From assembly GCA_907165135.1 (NCBI GenBank), contig OU015569.1, forward strand, positions 6,882,001 through 6,946,000: a DNA stretch of 64,000 bases. Reading direction: 5' to 3'. Positions 1 to 12,753 of this stretch are shown piece by piece. The notes under the pieces were generated by a model that saw only the letters and a list, made by a program, of their open reading frames with translations, was not told where the DNA came from and searched no databases. This stretch comes from Oikopleura dioica. Lineage: Eukaryota > Chordata > Appendicularia > Copelata > Oikopleuridae. Within the stretch, counting starts at the first letter, position 1. Each line of letters starts with the position of its first letter. Both the position numbers and the translations under genes were made by a program.

Positions 1-213
1 ACCGGTCTATTAAAGAAATCTAGAAAGAAATCAAAGGGCCGCCCAAAAGAGAGCTGCGTGTGAGCAGCCATGTCTCCGAGACTGCGCGGTGTCCAAAGTT
101 TTGAGTCGGTTCTGGCACCTAGGGAAACTCGGCCTCCTGAAAACTGAGCACACGTGTTTTGAGCCAGCAACCACTCACAAGCCTTATTTCCGATTTTTCT
201 TCTTTTTTTTCAA
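1..213. other. Left edge, no gene called
   Basis: Nothing with coding character is visible. A T-rich tract near 185-210 lies directly before the first called exon and could be a splice or trans-splice acceptor region. Confidence 0.3.
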
Positions 214-1994
214 ATGCGGCTTACGTACTTGGAAGATCCGGAGACATGGACGAAAGCATACGGAATATTGAAGAAGCTTGCGATAGAGACTAACAATTTG
301 TATCAAAAGAACAGTGACCAGTTTAAAAAAGTCCGGAACAATCGAAGGTTTGCTTATACAATCAACAAACCAGTTTATACCAATAAACCGCCAAAAAAGG
401 TATTAAATGTTGAGGTTAGTCACTGGAAAGAATTATTAATTAGGAAATTACTCTGCAGACAATCATCGACGATATAGATGAGCTTCTCCATGTTTGCAAG
501 CTCATCAAAGAAGCTCTCGACGGTCTTTTCGAAATTTTTTCACCGAAGCCAACGTACACAGATTTTCTGGAGCTTCTCTCGCAGAATACCGACTTTGATA
601 TCAATCAACATAAATATCGGTCGGATTGCATCATCCTCGCTGTGCTCCAGTATGAAAGAATATCTTTTTCGGTATTAAATTTGTATTCAAGTGATCTACT
701 TTTGTACGGCCTCGATAGTCTCCCAGATATTGTCCAAGAAAACCGAGTTCTTAGCCGTGGAGCTGCCCCATACATCGTGCTTTTCATATTTATTGAAGAT
801 CTCTGGAATAGCTTTTTACTCGACTTCGACGCTGGAATTGCTGAGCTGAAGAAAATCAAGGCCGGAATTCGCAATCGCTGCCGAGCGCACTTCAGCCGAC
901 AACTAGAGCCAATACAAATAACTAGAGTTGTCGGCGTCAAGTTAGCAGATATGATCCTGAAGAAAGCCTGGTCTGGACAAGGACAGTCGCCTCCCGATTT
1001 TTACTGGCAAGCAGGTCAGAATCCAGGGCTTTCTTGGGCCAAGCGTGGACTCACTCAAGGTTAGCTCCCATGATATTTCTTATGAAAATTATTTATTAGC
1101 TCTTCGAGGCGCGAAGAAAATCATCTATAAGTCATTATGTGTCTTCCAAGAAGGAGCCATAAAAAGTCACAAGAACTATCCTCTTCGACTGATCACAGCG
1201 AAGAGTTTCGTTAGAAAATGGGCCTTTCGACTTTCTCAGATGGTCAAGCCCAATCAACCCAGTGGATCGGATGATCGACACGATCACAAGACGATTGATC
1301 CGCGATTTCCTCTTCTTGCTGATAATGTGCGAAACCTAATGATGGGTCCCTTCTTCTCCAACAAGTTCAATGGACATTTTCGACCGATGGCCCGTGACGG
1401 TGATCAAATCGCTTTTCACGTTGAGCGGTTGATAGGTAAAAATTTGAAATCTCAAATTTCACATTTGAAAATCTAGGGCCGATTGTTGTCGGTGGAAGAA
1501 AGCCCAACGCCGCCGTTTATCGAGAGCGTGTTGTCGTTGTACAGAACTATGTGACAGGCGAATCCTTTACGCTGTCCTCCACATTTCCCGGAAGCGTGGA
1601 GAAAATCCTGTTTTCTGGTGACTGCATTGTCGTCTGGTCTGAGCCTACCTTCTCGAGGTTCTTACAATATTACTGGCAAAAGAAAAGCTGCGTGACTATT
1701 TGGTCCCGGAAGACTGGCGTCTTTCTACGAGTACTTGACTGGGACACAGAGGCACTTCACGCACGCTTTCCAGCAACAGAGATGTCCTTCAAATGTTTCT
1801 CCAACGAAATGAATGTAACAGCCTCGATAATGAATGTAATCATGTCGAAAGGAAGCAAAAATATCTGGGCGACATGGTCGGTGGTCCCTTTCCATTGCTC
1901 TTGCAAGAATGGAGTATGCTATCCAAACGAATTTTCTCATAGAAAAAGTAAACTTCTCGAGAAGACTGGGAAAATGTCTGTCAGGAAAGGATAA
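214..1994 (+). CDS. Unidentified multi-exon gene A
   Basis: I do not recognise this protein. Coding exons run from the ATG at 214 through about 214-399, 460-1061 (two reading frames joined by splicing), 1062-1433 and 1477 to about 1994. Introns such as 400-459 and 1434-1476 are short GT-AG. The N-terminal half is helical and leucine-rich with conserved-looking blocks such as DFYWQAGQNPGLSWAKRG. The part after 1500 alternates beta-type segments (GESFTLSSTFPG, VTIWSRKTGVFLRVL), which resembles beta-propeller blades, but no clear WD signature repeats. The gene may continue into the coding segment starting at 2269, from which it is separated by a GC-rich stretch (2035-2125) without a clear splice pair. 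Exon ends here are approximate. Confidence 0.45.
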
Positions 1995-2268
1995 GAAGTT
2001 ACTAGTCTTCATGATAATCAAAGGGGATGTGCTGAATTGTGGCGCCCTGCGCCGCCTTGCGCCGCTCAGCGCCGCCCGGTCCGGAACCGATCGGCTCTCA
2101 TCCGGCCAAACCATGACCTACCAGTAGGAAACAGTTCTGAACAAGAGCGAGAGTTGGGCCCCCAACCCAATGAGTTCTCTTCCAGAAAATGCGCGCGTAA
2201 GGGCCTTTGATTCAGTGTCTCCCAATCAAAGTTAGGATAATGTTCAAAATTTCTTATTCTATAAAAGA

Positions 2269-3831
2269 TTGAGTTCCAGCGGTTCGGCAAAGCCTTCTTT
2301 GGTCATCCTCGGCGAAGTTACCGCGTCAATTTCTCTGCGGAAGAGTAGAAACTTCTCTGCACGAGAATACTTCGCGTTCCACAAGCCTGACGACCGCAAT
2401 GTCGTGGAAAGCCAGTCGACTGGGAAAGCTCAGCCACTTGCGGATACATCGACCCAGTACTCGTTTCTCTATCTGGCGAAATGGACGGTGAAGAATGGGC
2501 TGGAAATGCTTTTAGATGAGCCGATTTCCGCTCATGCTGCAGGATTAGGCATCAACTGCCCACGATTCGATCGAGATGTTCCCGAAATCTTTGTTGTTCC
2601 CAAAAAGAACGATGATACTTGGATAAACATCATCACTCAGATTGAAAGAGTTGTGATCCAGGTAGCATCTCTTAGATATGATATCTATAAGCGACTCCTA
2701 TTTTAGGTCCACTCATGGGACGAGAAAAACTTTGATGGGACAATTCATCTTCGCTGGCGTCTGAATATGCAACATCTAAGTCCCTCTATGAAGATGATCG
2801 GAGACGAACGACAATTCTATCTTCCTGGAGCACAGATTCGGGGAATCGGCTGGAAAATCGAATACTGTGAGAAAGCAGACAACATGCGACTACGGGTGAA
2901 TTTCGAAGCATGTAAGTTACCAAAATGACAACTAGTATTATGATTGAAACTTTCAATATATTTAGCGCTGATTGAACGGAAGGCAAGAAAAGAAACAGTC
3001 GACAAAGATGGAGACTTCGTTCGGGTCAGCGTCGAGTTTTTGGAAAAATGGCGGGATTTCGATAAAGTTGTCGAAAAGCTAAAAAAATACGACCCGGATA
3101 GAGAAGGGCGAGTTATCGAACAGTTCAGCTTGTCTGAGATGAGTTTGAACGCAGAGGCAAAGAGCATAGACACGCGAATGATCCTGCAGGAAAACTCGGG
3201 CGATAGGGATGACGAGGAGTTTTGCGAAGTTTTGGCAAGTGACGGCTACGATTGGGTTCGGGCGGAAAACAGAGACGAGGCGATGAGCGATTATGCAAGA
3301 GGAGCCAATCGACCACAAGCAATTTGGTGGGACGAGACACTCGGCACTGATGCTGCCTTTTGGGTCGACGATGACCTCAATCTCTGTGCGAAAGGGAAGG
3401 TTGATTGATTCGATACTACATCAGATTGTGCAGGTGGTTCAGCCTTTGCGATTGAGGCGTTGATGTACCCTTCGCCCGGACTTTAGGAGTGAACTACCTA
3501 TTCAATCCACTCTAGTACGAAATTGTCAGCTTATTTTATTCAACCATTCAAAAGGTGAGGTTTCCCTCCAAAACGTTGGTCTGGGGAAGATAAAGAAGAG
3601 AATCGCTGTGTTGACCGGAAAAGCAGACGTTCTTCAATTGGACATTCTCAAATGGTGCATTAACGAAACTCACGTAAGTTCCTTTGAACGTACTGAAAAA
3701 ATGCTTCCCTGTAGCTATACCACGAGAGTCTCGGAGGGGAAGTGCAGAATTCAATTGTCGCATGTCCACCAGAAATGCATCCTCGGGTCTTTGCTCATGG
3801 CATATTCACGAAGAATGACGATAAAGTCTAG
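2269..3831 (+). CDS. Unidentified coding segment B (may be the 3' part of gene A)
   Basis: The family was not recognised. Exons are about 2269-2661, 2707-2911, 2967-3402, a short one after 3436, 3489-3672 and 3717-3831 (stop TAG). Introns 2662-2706, 2912-2966 and 3673-3716 are GT-AG. A roughly 30-bp GC-AG intron near 3459-3488 is needed to keep the frame open, so that segment is tentative. The product has a basic, charged middle (ERKARKETVDKDGD) and an acidic, Trp-containing stretch (IWWDETLGTDAAFWVDDD). Its C-terminus, spliced from the last two exons, ends in FTKNDDKV. No membrane segment or signal peptide is seen. No convincing ATG opens the 2269 exon, which favours it being a continuation of gene A. 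Confidence 0.45.
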
Positions 3832-4335
3832 ATTTATACTTCTACTTGTTAAATCTGTACGTCTACTACTATTTTATATATTTTTACTGTTTCCTTACTT
3901 CCATCCGTTGCATTTTTTCCTTTAATCTTTCCATAAATCAACAAGTAAAAGACTTAAAATTTATAAATTGTAAGACAAGTTCTATAAAAATTCTCGTTTG
4001 AAATGGTTTTCCAATATTTAAAATACTATTTCACTTCGGCCCAGTTACTGTTTATGATGAATAATTAAAAACCATGCATACCAACTTTGTTCTTTTTTAT
4101 TCATATTTCTTGATTTTATTTTCATTTTCTTCAACTAAAACAGATTGTCTCTTTTCTCTTCTTCATCGCAAAGGTAGATCTTCCAGTTTACCTTGTCCTC
4201 CGGGCACGTAACTAAGCGTGAGAACTTTCACACGGTGGTCATCATTACTGAATAAGATGAAGCGCGGATGTAAGAGAAGAGTAAGAATGAGAGCGAAACA
4301 TAGCAGATTCTAAGAAAAAGACATTAGATTTGAAA
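3832..4335. other. Intergenic, AT-rich
   Basis: No coding potential. It holds the 3' end of the preceding gene and the upstream region of the zinc-finger gene. Several AATTAAAA/AATAAA-like tracts near 3925-4150 could serve in polyadenylation. Confidence 0.5.
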
Positions 4336-7171
4336 ATGGACTCGCTGGAGCTTTTTGGGGAGATTCTGGAGCCTCAAAACAACTGGGAAAACAATTGGGA
4401 TGAGGAGTGCGACCGTGAGGTGGCCGCTGTCACTTGGAAGGTTGAAACGGAGCCCCTTGTCAAGAAATCATCGCAAAAATCAAAATTGAAATCACTTTCA
4501 AAAAAGATTTCTGCCTCTGCTCCTCAGCTAGAATTTCATTCCACAGAGCCGAAGGAACCGCCGTTGCTTTTCTCCTGCAGTAGATGTCTTTTCATGTGCT
4601 CGGACAAGAACTTCCTCGTCGCGCATTCAATTATTGAGCATGAAGAATCCTGCACCGAGTTCAGCAAAGGCGACGAGAAAGAAGTCTTTGTAGAGAGGAG
4701 CGAAGCAGCCAAGAAAATTATCGCGGTTGTGAAACATGTGATCATGGAATCCATCACAAGAGCCAGATGCGACACGGAAATCATTCTTGAAGAGGCAAAT
4801 GAGGCTCAACTTGTGTCCATGAATGATATTGCTAGATCGATCGTCGATTCTACCGTCACCGTCGAGCCAGAAGCCTGTTCGGATGAGCATGGTGCCGACA
4901 ATGTGTTTAATTCGTCGCTCGGTTCGGAGCGCGACTTGGAAGAAATGCTCCCTTCTCAAGCAAAAAGACGCAAAAAAGCACAGCCACGAAAGTTGCAGAT
5001 TGAAAATGAAGATTTGAACGACACTACGAACAAGTCACAATTCGCTCAGGCCTCCGATGTGGTGACGCTAGTTGAGGCGCGGGATCCTGAATCGGACGAT
5101 GAAAAAGCTCCTAACAATACTACCTCTTTTATTGACTCTTTCACCGGTTTAACTAAACCTCTCTGCCCTTTATGTCATCAAGAGTTCGATAGTCAAATGC
5201 ATTTGGGCACCCACTTGGAAGATATCCACATGAGTTGGATTTCGCCGCAAATGACCTTATACACTGATAGCTCTAATAGTATTCCAATCGTGCCCTTTTC
5301 GTCGATCACTGCTGGGTCAACACAGCATTCGCAAGGTAAATCCTCAAGCAGAAAATTCGTTTTTTAAATAAATTTTAGGCGCGATGGAACCCTGGAGATT
5401 ACGGCACGGTCGCAGTTGTAACAAAAACTCGTCAAAAAAGACGAAAAACTGGCGCAATATCAAGTGCAATCTCTGCATAAAAAAACCGAAAATGTCCCTA
5501 TCGGAATTCAAGACGCACATGACCAATACCCATCATTACCGCAGAGCCTATTGCTGCCATCAATGCTCTACTTCTTTCAAAAGTCTCGAAGCATTCGTCG
5601 AGCACAATCGAATTCATGAGCAAAGAGTAATCAAACCAACTTGTGGCGATTTTTAACTCATTTTTAGCCGTTTTCCTGCGATGTCTGTGACTTGACCTTC
5701 AAAACTAAGCGAGAACAGAACGAACACCGACGAAGCGAAAGCCACCAAAAAGCGATCTTAGAACAAGGTCAGCCAGATAACGTCGACATTGTCTACGAAG
5801 AAACCTCGCCGATAAAATGTCCGAGCTGTGATTTCCGCTGTCATGAGATGTCCTTGCTGGCAAAACACTTGCGTGAAGAATCCCACTTTCATCCTTGTGA
5901 ATATCAGGGCTGTAACGGGTTTTTCAGGTCAAAAGAAAATCTCACTAATCATATTGCGACTGCTCACGAAGGACATGGAGGTTCGGCCATTTTTTTGACC
6001 TGAGTATGATTTTTTTTAGCTTTCTTGTGTGATCTATGTGGGAAATCCTTCCGTCTACATGCTACTCTTTTACGCCATAAAGGCCGAAATCATAATCAGA
6101 AGAATATCAAGAAATGTTCGTTCTGTCCTGCTCAGTTTGCTGACAACTACAAGCTCACTCGACACATTAGGTCGATCCACTCGAAGGAAAAACCCTTCAA
6201 ATGCGATTTTCCCGGATGCGATAAAGCTTTTGCTCGGAAAGATAAGCTACAGGCAAGAATCGTCCATATTCTATTTCATTAAGGTCTTTTTAGGACCACA
6301 AATGGAGTCACTCAAAGTCAAAAATGTTTATTTGTCATGTTTGCGACCGAGCGTATCTCCGCCCCGACTGTCTAAAAGCACATGAAAAGATTCATCTAGC
6401 GACCTTCAAGCATCTCACTTGTCACTTGTGCGACGCAAAGTTCCAAACAAAAGAGCTTTACAGTCGTCATCTAAAGAGCTTACACGATGTCGACATTGAG
6501 GACAATGTTAAGCGTAAACGGACAAAGTCGCGAAAGAGTCAAAATGAAAAGAAAGCCCCTGTAATTGTATCCAACGAGAAGAGCATTGCTAGCGATATTT
6601 TGGTATCCGCGATTGCGAGCCAGGTGATTCTTTAGTTTTCTTTATTTTGAGTAAAAATTTGTTTAGTTAAGCATACCGGAAGTGTTTCCACCACGTATTC
6701 CCAATTTCGAAAGCGAAATTCCCGTCTCCAACTCTCAGTACACTCTGACCGTAAACAAAGCGCGCTTAACTGACTTGCAACCAGTCGAAGTGCTTGTTGG
6801 TGGCTCTGGCGCTGTGCAATCTATTCATCCCGTCAATTTGAAATTCCCCAAGTTGGATTCTATTTCTCATCCATCTATTTCACAGCCCTCAGAGGAGGCG
6901 AATAATTCTAATTCCTGCTCACCGACCATCCTGCAGCCTGTTCAAAGATTGCAGCCAGTGGAAACCCCTGATGCCCCACAGTTCAGGTTTTTCGCCACTC
7001 ACTTTCCTCCCAATAACACTTTTTAGTCACTTTAGTTTGGCTGACGACAACTGGACTCACACCGATCCTTCTATTTTCCTCAATAGTCGCCCTTCGATGG
7101 TTTCTGTTGATTCAAAGTTCATTGACCCATCTCGTTCCAACAACTTTTTGGCGTCTCCAAAGTCTGAATAA
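4336..7171 (+). CDS. C2H2 zinc-finger protein with about 12 fingers
   Basis: Predicted DNA-binding nuclear protein of 862 residues in seven exons: 4336-5335, 5379-5626, 5668-5980, 6020-6252, 6294-6623, 6667-6986 and 7027-7171. All phases join and the total is divisible by three. Introns are 38-43 bp; the one at 6253-6293 starts GC and ends AG. Twelve C2H2 units can be read, two in the long first exon (FSCSRCLFMCSD and PLCPLCHQEFDS) and a cluster from exon 2 to exon 5. Two fingers have the C-x4-C spacing (CEYQGC, CDFPGC) seen in TFIIIA/GLI-type fingers. The N-terminal third is acidic and Ser/Glu-rich; the C-terminus is Ser/Pro-rich and probably disordered. I could not assign a named orthologue. 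It lies 74 bp upstream of the PI3K gene on the same strand. Confidence 0.88.
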
Positions 7172-7245
7172 ACTCCCATTCTTATTCTGAACGCAATTGT
7201 TTTTACTTAGGCTTAGAGTGCTTAGGAATCGAAATCGAATATGAA
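7172..7245 (+). promoter_or_regulatory. Short spacer with splice-acceptor-like site (possible trans-splice site)
   Basis: Only 74 bp separate the zinc-finger stop from the PI3K start. The spacer contains a pyrimidine-rich tract ending in TAG at 7208-7210, about 35 bp before the ATG. This is the layout expected of a trans-splice acceptor inside an operon. No spliced leader was found in this window, so the role is inferred. Confidence 0.4.
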
Positions 7246-10200
7246 ATGTCGGACTCGTCATTACACGATATTAACAAGAAGAGGACAGCCGATGACAGAG
7301 TTGAGATAAACTTCGTGCTTCCCGATGGAGGGAATATCTATGTAAGCTTTCCCAGGACTACCAGATTAAAATTTGTTTCAAGCGAGAGTACTCAGTTACT
7401 CAGACGCTCGAAGAGGCGCTTGATGATGTCTGGGATGCTGGGGGCGAAGAAGAGATATGGAAGAGTTTTGTTATTGAAGTGGAAGAACTTTATTCGAGTG
7501 ACGAGGAAGCTGATGAGAACGAGTTTGAGTTTTTTTCTTCGTCTTCCGAGTCTGAATCAGAGCCAGAGCCCGAAGAGGAATCAATTCAGTCGATGGACAG
7601 TGAACTCAGAGATGAGGTGCACCCGGTTCTGAATTCCATGTTCAACCCATATCATAACACCTTGGTCACACTAACTGGTAGACCTTACATTCCAAAGTCT
7701 CCTGAGCCACCGAAGGAGGAGAAACAAAAACTCTATCGCTACGTGAAAAAAAGTGACGTACGATTACGAGCTGTCACAAAAAGCAACTTCAAAATAAAGG
7801 AGTTTAAAGGCGATGAGATGCAAATTCAGATTCAATCTTTGGACTTGTTTGAATTCCTTGTACGCGTCAGTTTCGCAGAGAGCAACTCAGAAAACCATGA
7901 TCGAGAAGCTCAAGAAGCCACAATCAACAAAATCATAGGAAACAAGCAAATGGCCGACTACAACAAATATGTGGTTTCTTATGAGGATCCCGAAGACGAT
8001 AAAAAACTTCTTTGTGAGCGGCTGAATGATCCCCACTACTCTCTCCATATGATGAGGCGACACCTGATCGATTTTTGCGAGAAGGAGAAAACTCAGGTTA
8101 GTAAATAGATAGAAACTATGTGTGGAGATTGTAACTAAGATTATAGCTTCGAGACGACGATAATAAGAATCCTCTTTGTGGATGGAATCGCGATTTTGGT
8201 GCGCGAAAAGTGCAGAATGTCATCCAAGCTCAATACTTTACGCGATCTTGGTGCAACCAGAAAGATAATGAGCAGACCTACGTGAACGCAAGAATCTATC
8301 TCCGACATTGGGTAGAGGATATGCCATACGAAGAGGCAAAACTGAGCTTCGAGTTGACGATTCGCTTCTCTCGATTCGAAAAGACTGCGAAAGAACGTCC
8401 TACTGTAGTGCTGGATCTCCTCGAAGATGTAAATAACAGTCCGTTTTACAAACGAAATGTGGCTTTACAGCGCTATTTGCCAGTTCGAAACGGGCTCGAT
8501 TTTTTCATCGTCGCTGGAAAAATGGAAATTCTGCTACCACTCACAGAAAAAGTGCGCAATTTCACGTCGATTCAGATCGGCAAATTCGAACAAGTAAACT
8601 TGTATCTTTGTCGAGGACTGGACAAAATGGTGCCTAATTACTTTCCTTGGAATCCAGGGAACATGCATAACGATAACCTCACGGTGAATAACATTGTTCT
8701 TGAAAACCCATATGATGGTTCAACTTTGCAAGAGAGTAAACAAAGGAGTGTTTTTCTATCTAACTCGCTATTTTGGGAAAGATGAAGATTTATAAAACAT
8801 AATAAAGTAAATACAAGCACGCCCTCGCAATGCGTATCATGACCACACAAGACATTCCTTACAATGTTGCCCATGAAATTTACTACAAAGTAGCAGTTAT
8901 CAATGGCAGAAAAATTCTAGCATCTCAACTCGACCAAAACTTCGGACAAACAACCCTTGCCTCATTTTTAAAGCCTTACTTTCGCTTCAAAAACCTCATC
9001 TTCGCCGATCTGCCTCAAGAATTATGGATAGAAAGTTTTAAAAACTTTTAATAAATTATTAAAAACAACGCTCGTTTTTATGCTTTCAAGAACTATTCTT
9101 TATCCAAATCAGCCACAATGATCTCAATTTCATTCTATGTTCGTCAAATAGGACCTGGTCAGACCAAGTTAGGACCACCAACACTTGGCGGCTTCACGAA
9201 CTTCAAGCTCTTCAATCAGTTTGGAGTATGCCACGTGAGGGAAAACTTCGACATCAAGCTCAACAGACTGGCTGAAGAGAATATCCCTCTTGACTTTCTA
9301 GATACCGCCTTCATCAGAGACAACGAAGGTGCTTTGTTCTTTATTGGAAATGTGGGAGATAGTCCATCCGAAATCACGGTCAGAATCTCGCTTGATGACC
9401 AAAAGATGAAAGAACAAAGAGTTAGAGAGCTTGTGTATCACTGTAATCAAGAAGATGCCCCGCCATGCATGCGTAGGAACTCGCTCATTGTAGATGAGCC
9501 AGAGGATCCGGAAGTCAAACATTCACTAAAAGAGACGCATGACACGTCTGCGGCCAGTAGTGAGCTTACTCTTGAGCGAGATGTTCTCAGTGAGTCCACG
9601 AATAAAGGAACGGATAGACAATGCTTCTTAAGTAAAATCCCGATAACCAGTACCAAAAGTCATCCATGGATAGCACTGAAGGCGGAGCGTGAAACCCACC
9701 TAATTCAAATTCGAAAAACTCTTGGAATCATCGACTCGAGCATCGGTCCATTCAGCGTGAACGTCGATAAAAAGAAAACAAGCCAGACAGATGCTATACT
9801 CCGTGAGATTCGGGAGAGTAGGCTTTTGCAAGAAGAGATTATTAAAAGCATGCCTCATCAGATCCACAAGTATATTCAAGCATTCAGCAGCGCCGAACAT
9901 TCCAAAGAACTTTACAAAGCTCTGGACCGCTGGAATCTTGCAAAACTCTCGCCTGAGACTTTTCTGCCACTTTTGAGTCAGGTAAATTGCGTTGATTGTT
10001 CAACCGTCATCGGGTAATTATAGAAAATCATTTCACTGATTTAACTGCTCAGTGTGTATGATTTACCACGATTACAAAATGATGGAAGGAAAACAAAAAA
10101 AACTTGGTTTAGACTAAACTTTCGAGTAAGGGAAACATGCCTGTGAGCCTTGAGAATGAGGCAGTATATATTATCAGCTTCTTTAGTTTTATCAGTAGAC

Positions 10201-12580
10201 TGCGATATTATGAGAATGTGACGTTGTAAATATCTTTGCTCCTGCTAATCAAATTTTGTTCAGGACTTCATCGACCCGATCGTTAGGTGCTGGGCAATCA
10301 TGCAACTAGACAAGTACTCGGACGCTCAACTTGAAGAACTGCTTCTCCAAATTGTGCACTTATTAAAATACGAGCCATATCATGACATAACGCTGAGTCC
10401 TGAAGGCGTAACAGTCCTCGGGCGCATGAACCTTCCTCGCTTCCTTCTTCAGCGTTCTATGAGAAATCGTCGTTTCGGTACGGATCGCACATTTTTTCAG
10501 TAAAATAGATCGCCATTTGAGTAATAGATTTTAAATGATAAAGTTTCTCTATGAGTATCAGTCTGTGAGATCTCATTGATATGCCCATTTTTTGTATTGG
10601 CACTTGCGTCGTGAATGCGAACAGCTTTATGCGCGTGAATTAGGCAGCGAACTCGGAACTCCCTACATTGCCAACAGCCATCAATTGGAGAGGTTTTTCT
10701 TTACAGGTTAGTTTTTCGCTCGTTTAGCAAATAAAACTGGGGCGTAACCTTTTTACTCCCACTGGAGAGCTTGAACTTGTTAATTAAGTGATAATGGAGT
10801 GCTTGCTGAAATTTGGAGGCCAATACTTCCATAACCCGCACAGAAATTACAAAACGCCAGAGCTAGTGAGAAGTCATCTATATAAGCAAGTGCACTTTTG
10901 GGAGCAAATTATCAGTCTTCACAATCACTACATGCACTATGCTGATGCGATTGAGCGAATTAAGAAGGCCTTTATGTAGAGTTCTATGACAATGCTTCTT
11001 TTGTATTATATATTTTGAAAGATTAATATAGAACATCTAAAGTGAGAACAAAGAGTATAAAAAGTGCGATTGGGAGTGCCTTGTTAATCCACTTGAGCCA
11101 GAAATGTTGCTCATGGATCTGAACATGGAAAAGATGAAGATGTTTTCCTCGGCGCGTAAACCTATTCTGCTTCCCTGGGTGAATGCCTCTCTTATTTTCA
11201 AAGAAGGCGATGATCTGCGACAAGATGTCCTCGGCTTACAGATTATCCGTTGCATGGACACTGCTTGGAAAAGCAGACGATCACACAGACACAAAAGACC
11301 TGAAAGAGCTAATATTATATTAGACCTAAATATGACCACTTATCAAGTGTTGGGTAAGTAATCATCATTTATCTACCTCACTTCTTTATCCTTGTTCAGC
11401 CACTCCTAAGTGCTTAACAAAAGACTACTCTCTTGATGGCTTTCGTCAATATGGTTTCATTCAAATGGTGCCTGGTGAAACCCTCTCTTCAATCAACGAG
11501 ACGTACGGCAAGACAATGGGCTACATAAGAAGTGGCACATTTGGCATGAAGGAATTCTTAGACGGCATGTCAGTCAAAAATCCTGAACATAAGCATCAGC
11601 ACGTGACAAACGAGCACTTGTATTGGGCCTTCATGAATTCGTTAGCAGGCTCTACGGGTACTTCATTTTGAAATAAATGATAAACTATCAATTACTCATT
11701 CAGTGGCAACTTTTGTTATCGGAATTAGAGATCGCCACAATGACAACATCATGATTGGACTCCAAGGGGAAATATTCCACATCGATTACGGGCACATTCT
11801 AGACCACCGGAAGAAGAAGCTCGGCTATGATCGTGAGCCGCACGAATTCATTCTTACCACAGATTTTGTGAAGGTGTTTGCACATGGCCCCGACAAGGAT
11901 CTCATACGAAAGGAACTCGGTGTAATTCCCTTTGAAATCGAATTATTATAATTCATAGTCGATATTCAACCGCAGCGAAAAAGGCTGACCTTTTTATCAT
12001 TTCCATTTATTGACTATCGTGGGGTCATCTGACGCATTCTATATGAATATTTCATGTGACCCTTGTTTCACTTTTTTCGCTACAGCACTAACAAGAGACG
12101 TAGAATCATTAGTGTTCTCAAGTAAGGCCCAATTTTATCCGCCAAAAATAGATCTTCGTGGAGAAATGTATCTGGGCATACGAGAGAGTGCTGGAAAGAA
12201 GACACGATTTGAAACTGAGATTTTTGATGTTGGTCAACGCAGATTTGCCAGAGCTAAAATATGCAGACTTGCAATACTTAGATCAAAAACTAGGCTACGA
12301 CATGTCTGAGCACGAAGAGGTAAGACGAGGACTTCCTTTTTACAATTCTTATAACATTAAAGATGACTCAAATGTTTCCGCTTTGTTAATTTGCCAAGTA
12401 AGCCTTTTCTAATCAGCTATGCATTAGTGTGGGCATAAGTGGGAGGAACACAAAGAGGTGCTGGTCTCAGCCTTTAGGAGGAAAATGAATGAGTATATGA
12501 GCAACAGAGGAATGAGACTGATCATGAACTTCATCGCCCACGACGTGCGCAAGAAGATCAAACAAACCCTCAAGATCTAA
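7246..12580 (+). CDS. PIK3C-like: Class IA phosphoinositide 3-kinase catalytic subunit (p110-like)
   Basis: Phosphorylates PtdIns(4,5)P2 at the 3-position downstream of receptors. Domains in order: adaptor-binding domain (VEINFVLPDGGNIY, then WKSFVIEVEEL), a long acidic Ser/Glu insert, Ras-binding domain, C2 (about 8818-9400), helical domain (LEELLLQIVHLLKYEPYHD) and kinase. The kinase has the ATP-binding lysine in FKEGDDLRQD, the catalytic DRHNDNIM and activation-loop DYGH. The adaptor-binding domain marks class IA. About 13 exons, mostly phase-consistent: 7246-7341, 7383-8096, 8147-8749, 8818-9034, 9113-9981, 10264-about 10477, about 10583-10706, 10789-10975, 11043-11353, 11400-11657, 11704-11921, 12152-12319 and 12428-12580. 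The junction before FLYWHLRRE (10478-10585) has no in-frame AG acceptor; either an unusual intron or a one-base loss in the T6 run at 10588-10593 would explain it. The glycine usual before DRHN is arginine here (IRDRHN). Confidence 0.9.
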
Positions 12581-12753
12581 GATATTTAACATAAAGAAAA
12601 ACTGACGGCAAACTTAAAAACTCGACGCTGCTGAAAAATTCAATTTAGTTCGATCCTTATTTTGCTATAATAATTCTACGTATCACTCCGAAATACATTC
12701 CGAAAAGAAAATTCATTAACTTGAAATGATAATCTGACCGTTGAGAATTAAGA

